Source: Candidatus Sulfopaludibacter sp. SbA3
Lineage (GTDB): Bacteria > Acidobacteriota > Terriglobia > Bryobacterales > Bryobacteraceae
DNA length: 27,617 nucleotides
NCBI GenBank assembly: GCA_945900935.1
Contig: CAMDKT010000007.1
Span: forward strand, 1-27,617
Direction of reading: 5' to 3'
Part shown: positions 25,586 through 27,617 of the stretch, piece after piece
How the letters are laid out: each line of letters opens with the position of its first letter
Numbering within the stretch: position 1 is the stretch's first letter
The notes under the pieces: generated by a model
What the model saw: only the letters and a program-made list of their open reading frames with translations
Databases searched by the model: none
What the model was told of the DNA's origin: nothing
Program-made: the position numbers and the translations under genes

Positions 25586-26604
25586 GCAGCCGATTTCTTG
25601 ATGCTTGCCGAAGGCGTCCGACCGACGTCCGTCCGGTTTGGTTTATGCGGCAGGCGGGCCGGTATCTGAAACCGTACCGGGAGATCCGGTCGAAACACAC
25701 GATCCTCGAAATTTGCAAACGGCCGGATCTGGCGGCCGAGGTTACGTTGCAGCCGGTGGAAATACTCGACGTGGACGCGGCGATTATTTTCGCCGATATT
25801 CTCCTGCCGATTGAGCCGATGGGACTGAAGCTCGAGTTCCGGGCCGGGGAAGGCCCGCATATCGAGAATCCCGTCCGAACGACCAATGACGTTGACTCGC
25901 TCTCGATTTCGAATACGGATGATTTAGGCTATGTGGGCGAGTCGATTCAGTTGGTGACGCGCGCGTTGGCGGGAAAAGTGCCGGTGATCGGATTCACCGG
26001 CGCGCCATTCACTCTGGCCAGCTACATGATCGAGGGCGGGCCGTCTAAGAGTTTCTTGCAGACGAAGCGCTTGATGTACAACGATGAAACCCTGTGGCGC
26101 CGCTTGATGGGCAAGATTGTGGACGTGCTGGGGCCGTTCGCGATCATGCAGGTCGCAGCGGGCGCGCGGGCGATTCAGATTTTCGATTCCTGGGTGGGCG
26201 CGTTGTCCCCCGACGACTACGTCCGCTACGTGGCGCCGTATTCCCGGGCTTTGATTGAACGCGTTCGCTCCACCGGCGTACCGGTGATCCACTTCGGCAC
26301 GGGCGCTTCCGGGTTCTTCCGCGAGTTGCACGCCGCAGGCGGGGACGTGATGGGCGTGGACTGGCGCGTCAATATCGACCAGGCATGGATGGACATCAGC
26401 TACCGTTCGGCTGTCCAGGGAAACCTGGACCCGGTGGCGCTCTTCGCTCCGCTGCCGGAATTGAAGGCAAAGGTCCACGAACTGCTGAAGCGGACGGGGA
26501 CGCGGCCGGGCCACATCTTCAACCTGGGTCACGGAATTCTGCCGGAGACGCCGGTGGACCACGTGAAGGCGGTTGTGCAAATGGTCCGCGACTTTAAGCC
26601 CTAG
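25567..26604 (+). CDS. hemE: uroporphyrinogen decarboxylase
   Basis: HemE removes four acetate carboxyl groups from uroporphyrinogen III to give coproporphyrinogen III in heme synthesis, in the cytoplasm. The 345-residue protein has normal length. All key residues are visible: the substrate-binding R28-x-x-x-R32 in WFMRQAGRYLKPY, the essential Asp77 in IFADILLPIEPMGL, Tyr153 in FTGAPFTLASYMIEGG and His322 in NLGHGILPETP. DSWVGALSPDDY and FGTGASGF are also typical. The start at 25567 is supported by a GGAGG. An alternative ATG at 25582 would shorten the protein by five residues. The open frame back to 25468 lies inside apbE and has no family similarity. It is followed 10 bp later by the protoporphyrinogen oxidase gene, so the two form a heme operon. 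Confidence 0.96.
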   Translation: MRVAPMSSRFLDACRRRPTDVRPVWFMRQAGRYLKPYREIRSKHTILEICKRPDLAAEVTLQPVEILDVDAAIIFADILLPIEPMGLKLEFRAGEGPHIENPVRTTNDVDSLSISNTDDLGYVGESIQLVTRALAGKVPVIGFTGAPFTLASYMIEGGPSKSFLQTKRLMYNDETLWRRLMGKIVDVLGPFAIMQVAAGARAIQIFDSWVGALSPDDYVRYVAPYSRALIERVRSTGVPVIHFGTGASGFFRELHAAGGDVMGVDWRVNIDQAWMDISYRSAVQGNLDPVALFAPLPELKAKVHELLKRTGTRPGHIFNLGHGILPETPVDHVKAVVQMVRDFKP

Positions 26605-26608
26605 GAGG
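26603..26608 (+). promoter_or_regulatory. ribosome binding site of the protoporphyrinogen oxidase gene
   Basis: A perfect AGGAGG that overlaps the hemE stop lies six bases before the GTG at 26615. It fixes a non-ATG start for this gene. Confidence 0.8.
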
Positions 26609-26614
26609 CGCGCC

Positions 26615-27617
26615 GTGCCTTCCCACGTTGTCATTGGCGGCGGCATAACCGGATTGGCGGCGTGCTGGTATCTGGCTAAGGCCGGTCACCGGCCGCTGCT
26701 CATCGAGAAAGAAAAACGGCTCGGCGGCGTCATCCGAACGGACGAAGTGGATGGCTGCCTGGTGGAGGGCGGCCCGGATAGCTTTCTGGCTTCGAAACCG
26801 GCGGCGATGGAGTTGATCCGCGAACTGGGCCTGGAAGCGGACGTTATCGGCAGTAACGATCATCTGCGGATGACGTTCATCGTCAAAAACGGACGGCTGG
26901 TGCCGATGCCGGATGGCTTGGCGATGATGGTGCCGACGCAGATCATGCCGATGGTGAAGAGCCCTCTGTTCTCATGGGGCACAAAGGTCCGTATGGGCCT
27001 GGAGTATTTCCGGCGGCCGGTCGAGAATCCGCCGGAACGGAGCGTGGCGCAGCTTGTCCGGGAGCATTACGGGCAGGAGGCGGTTGACTATTTGGCCGAA
27101 CCGCTGCTGGCGGGCGTCTATGGCGGGGACCCGGAGGAAATGAGCGCGGACGCGGTGCTGGAGATGTTTGTCGCCATGGAGAAGAAATACGGGAGCCTGA
27201 CGAAGGGCACCTTGGCGATGCGTGCGCAGCGGACTTCGACGGGGCCATTGTTCCGGACCTTGAAGGGCGGTATGGAGCAGTTGACACAGGCGATTACGTG
27301 CCAGTTGGCGGGGAAAATGGACCGGTGTCCGGATGAAGCCGTCGCGATCCGAAAGCCGGCTTTCGGCTACGAAGTAGAGTTAAAACGGGAAAAGATTTGC
27401 GCCGGGAATGTGTTTGTCTGCTGTCCGGCGACCGCGGCGGCGGGGCTGCTGCGGCCGATGGATGAGCGCCTGGGTGAGCTGTTGGGCGGGATTCGCTATA
27501 ACTCGTCCGTGACGCTGGCTTTGGGGTATGCCCAGGCCGATGTGGAAGGGAAGATCAAAGGTTTCGGCTTCCTCGTTCCGAAAGTGGAGCGGAAACGGTT
27601 GGCGGCGTGTACATTCG
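26615..27617 (+). CDS. hemG: protoporphyrinogen oxidase, HemG/HemY type, 5' part
   Basis: This is an oxygen-dependent, FAD-containing enzyme that oxidises protoporphyrinogen (or coproporphyrinogen in the coproporphyrin-dependent branch) late in heme synthesis. The frame is open from the GTG at 26615 to the right edge (334 codons), and the C-terminus is missing. The N-terminus PSHVVIGGGITGLAACWYLA carries the dinucleotide-binding GxGxxG-type motif. It is followed by LIEKEKRLGGVIRTDEVDG and LVEGGPDSFLASKP. Further family segments are VDYLAEPLLAGVYGGDPEEM and, at the edge, KGFGFLVPKVERKRLAACTF. The strong AGGAGG and the HemE neighbour leave little doubt. I cannot separate the protoporphyrin from the coproporphyrin branch from this part alone. 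Confidence 0.93.
   Translation, partial: MPSHVVIGGGITGLAACWYLAKAGHRPLLIEKEKRLGGVIRTDEVDGCLVEGGPDSFLASKPAAMELIRELGLEADVIGSNDHLRMTFIVKNGRLVPMPDGLAMMVPTQIMPMVKSPLFSWGTKVRMGLEYFRRPVENPPERSVAQLVREHYGQEAVDYLAEPLLAGVYGGDPEEMSADAVLEMFVAMEKKYGSLTKGTLAMRAQRTSTGPLFRTLKGGMEQLTQAITCQLAGKMDRCPDEAVAIRKPAFGYEVELKREKICAGNVFVCCPATAAAGLLRPMDERLGELLGGIRYNSSVTLALGYAQADVEGKIKGFGFLVPKVERKRLAACTF

Overview
The window looks like a piece of chromosome from an Acidobacteriota bacterium, most likely of the Solibacter/Bryobacter type. This rests on gene content rather than any search: an Oar-like TonB-dependent receptor with an N-terminal carboxypeptidase-regulatory-like domain, a DUF1549/DUF1553 plus DUF1501 pair, an MlrC-type M81 hydrolase beside an enolase-superfamily gene, a Uma2-type gene, and high G+C by eye. 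The envelope is Gram-negative (RND pump, TonB receptor). The protoporphyrinogen oxidase at the right edge is of the oxygen-dependent HemG/HemY type, which suggests aerobic heme synthesis.

Layout. (1) 1-131, minus: the 5' end of a Uma2-family gene that runs off the left edge. (2) 186-4529, plus: a two-gene RND efflux operon (lipoprotein adaptor and HAE1/AcrB-type pump) without an outer-membrane channel gene. (3) 4539-13956, minus: a tightly packed five-gene unit, in transcription order esterase, TonB-dependent receptor, SxxK serine hydrolase, DUF1549/DUF1553 protein and DUF1501 protein, with 4-bp or 11-bp overlaps or an 11-bp gap. (4) 14043-15497, plus: a lone N,N-dimethylformamidase large-subunit-like protein. 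(5) 15486-21971, minus: a second tight five-gene unit, in transcription order M81/MlrC-like hydrolase, mandelate racemase-type enzyme, MFS transporter, beta-propeller protein with two EF-hands, and a neutral ceramidase-like protein. (6) 21972-22431: a 460-bp gene-free stretch with degenerate 20-bp repeats around a 77-bp imperfect palindrome, possibly a mobile-element relic. (7) 22432-24463, minus: a radical SAM protein with a cobalamin-binding-like N-terminus, and a shortened isoprenylcysteine-methyltransferase-like membrane protein. (8) 24587-27617, plus: apbE, hemE and a protoporphyrinogen oxidase gene cut by the right edge.

How the genes work together. The minus-strand unit at 4.5-14 kb reads as an export/uptake and cleavage module: a secreted esterase and an SxxK hydrolase with an outer-membrane receptor, followed by two exported proteins of unknown substrate. 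The unit at 15.5-22 kb reads as a catabolic module: uptake by MFS, amide or peptide cleavage by the M81 protein, acid dehydration or racemisation by the enolase-superfamily member, and exported proteins. Substrates cannot be read from the sequence. The right-hand unit links flavinylation (ApbE) with two steps of heme synthesis.

No CRISPR array, tRNA, rRNA, intact transposase or phage gene was found. The most unusual features are the repeat/palindrome region, the in-frame double deletion in the methyltransferase-like gene, the EF-hand pair inside a beta-propeller, and the two five-gene units of unknown substrate.
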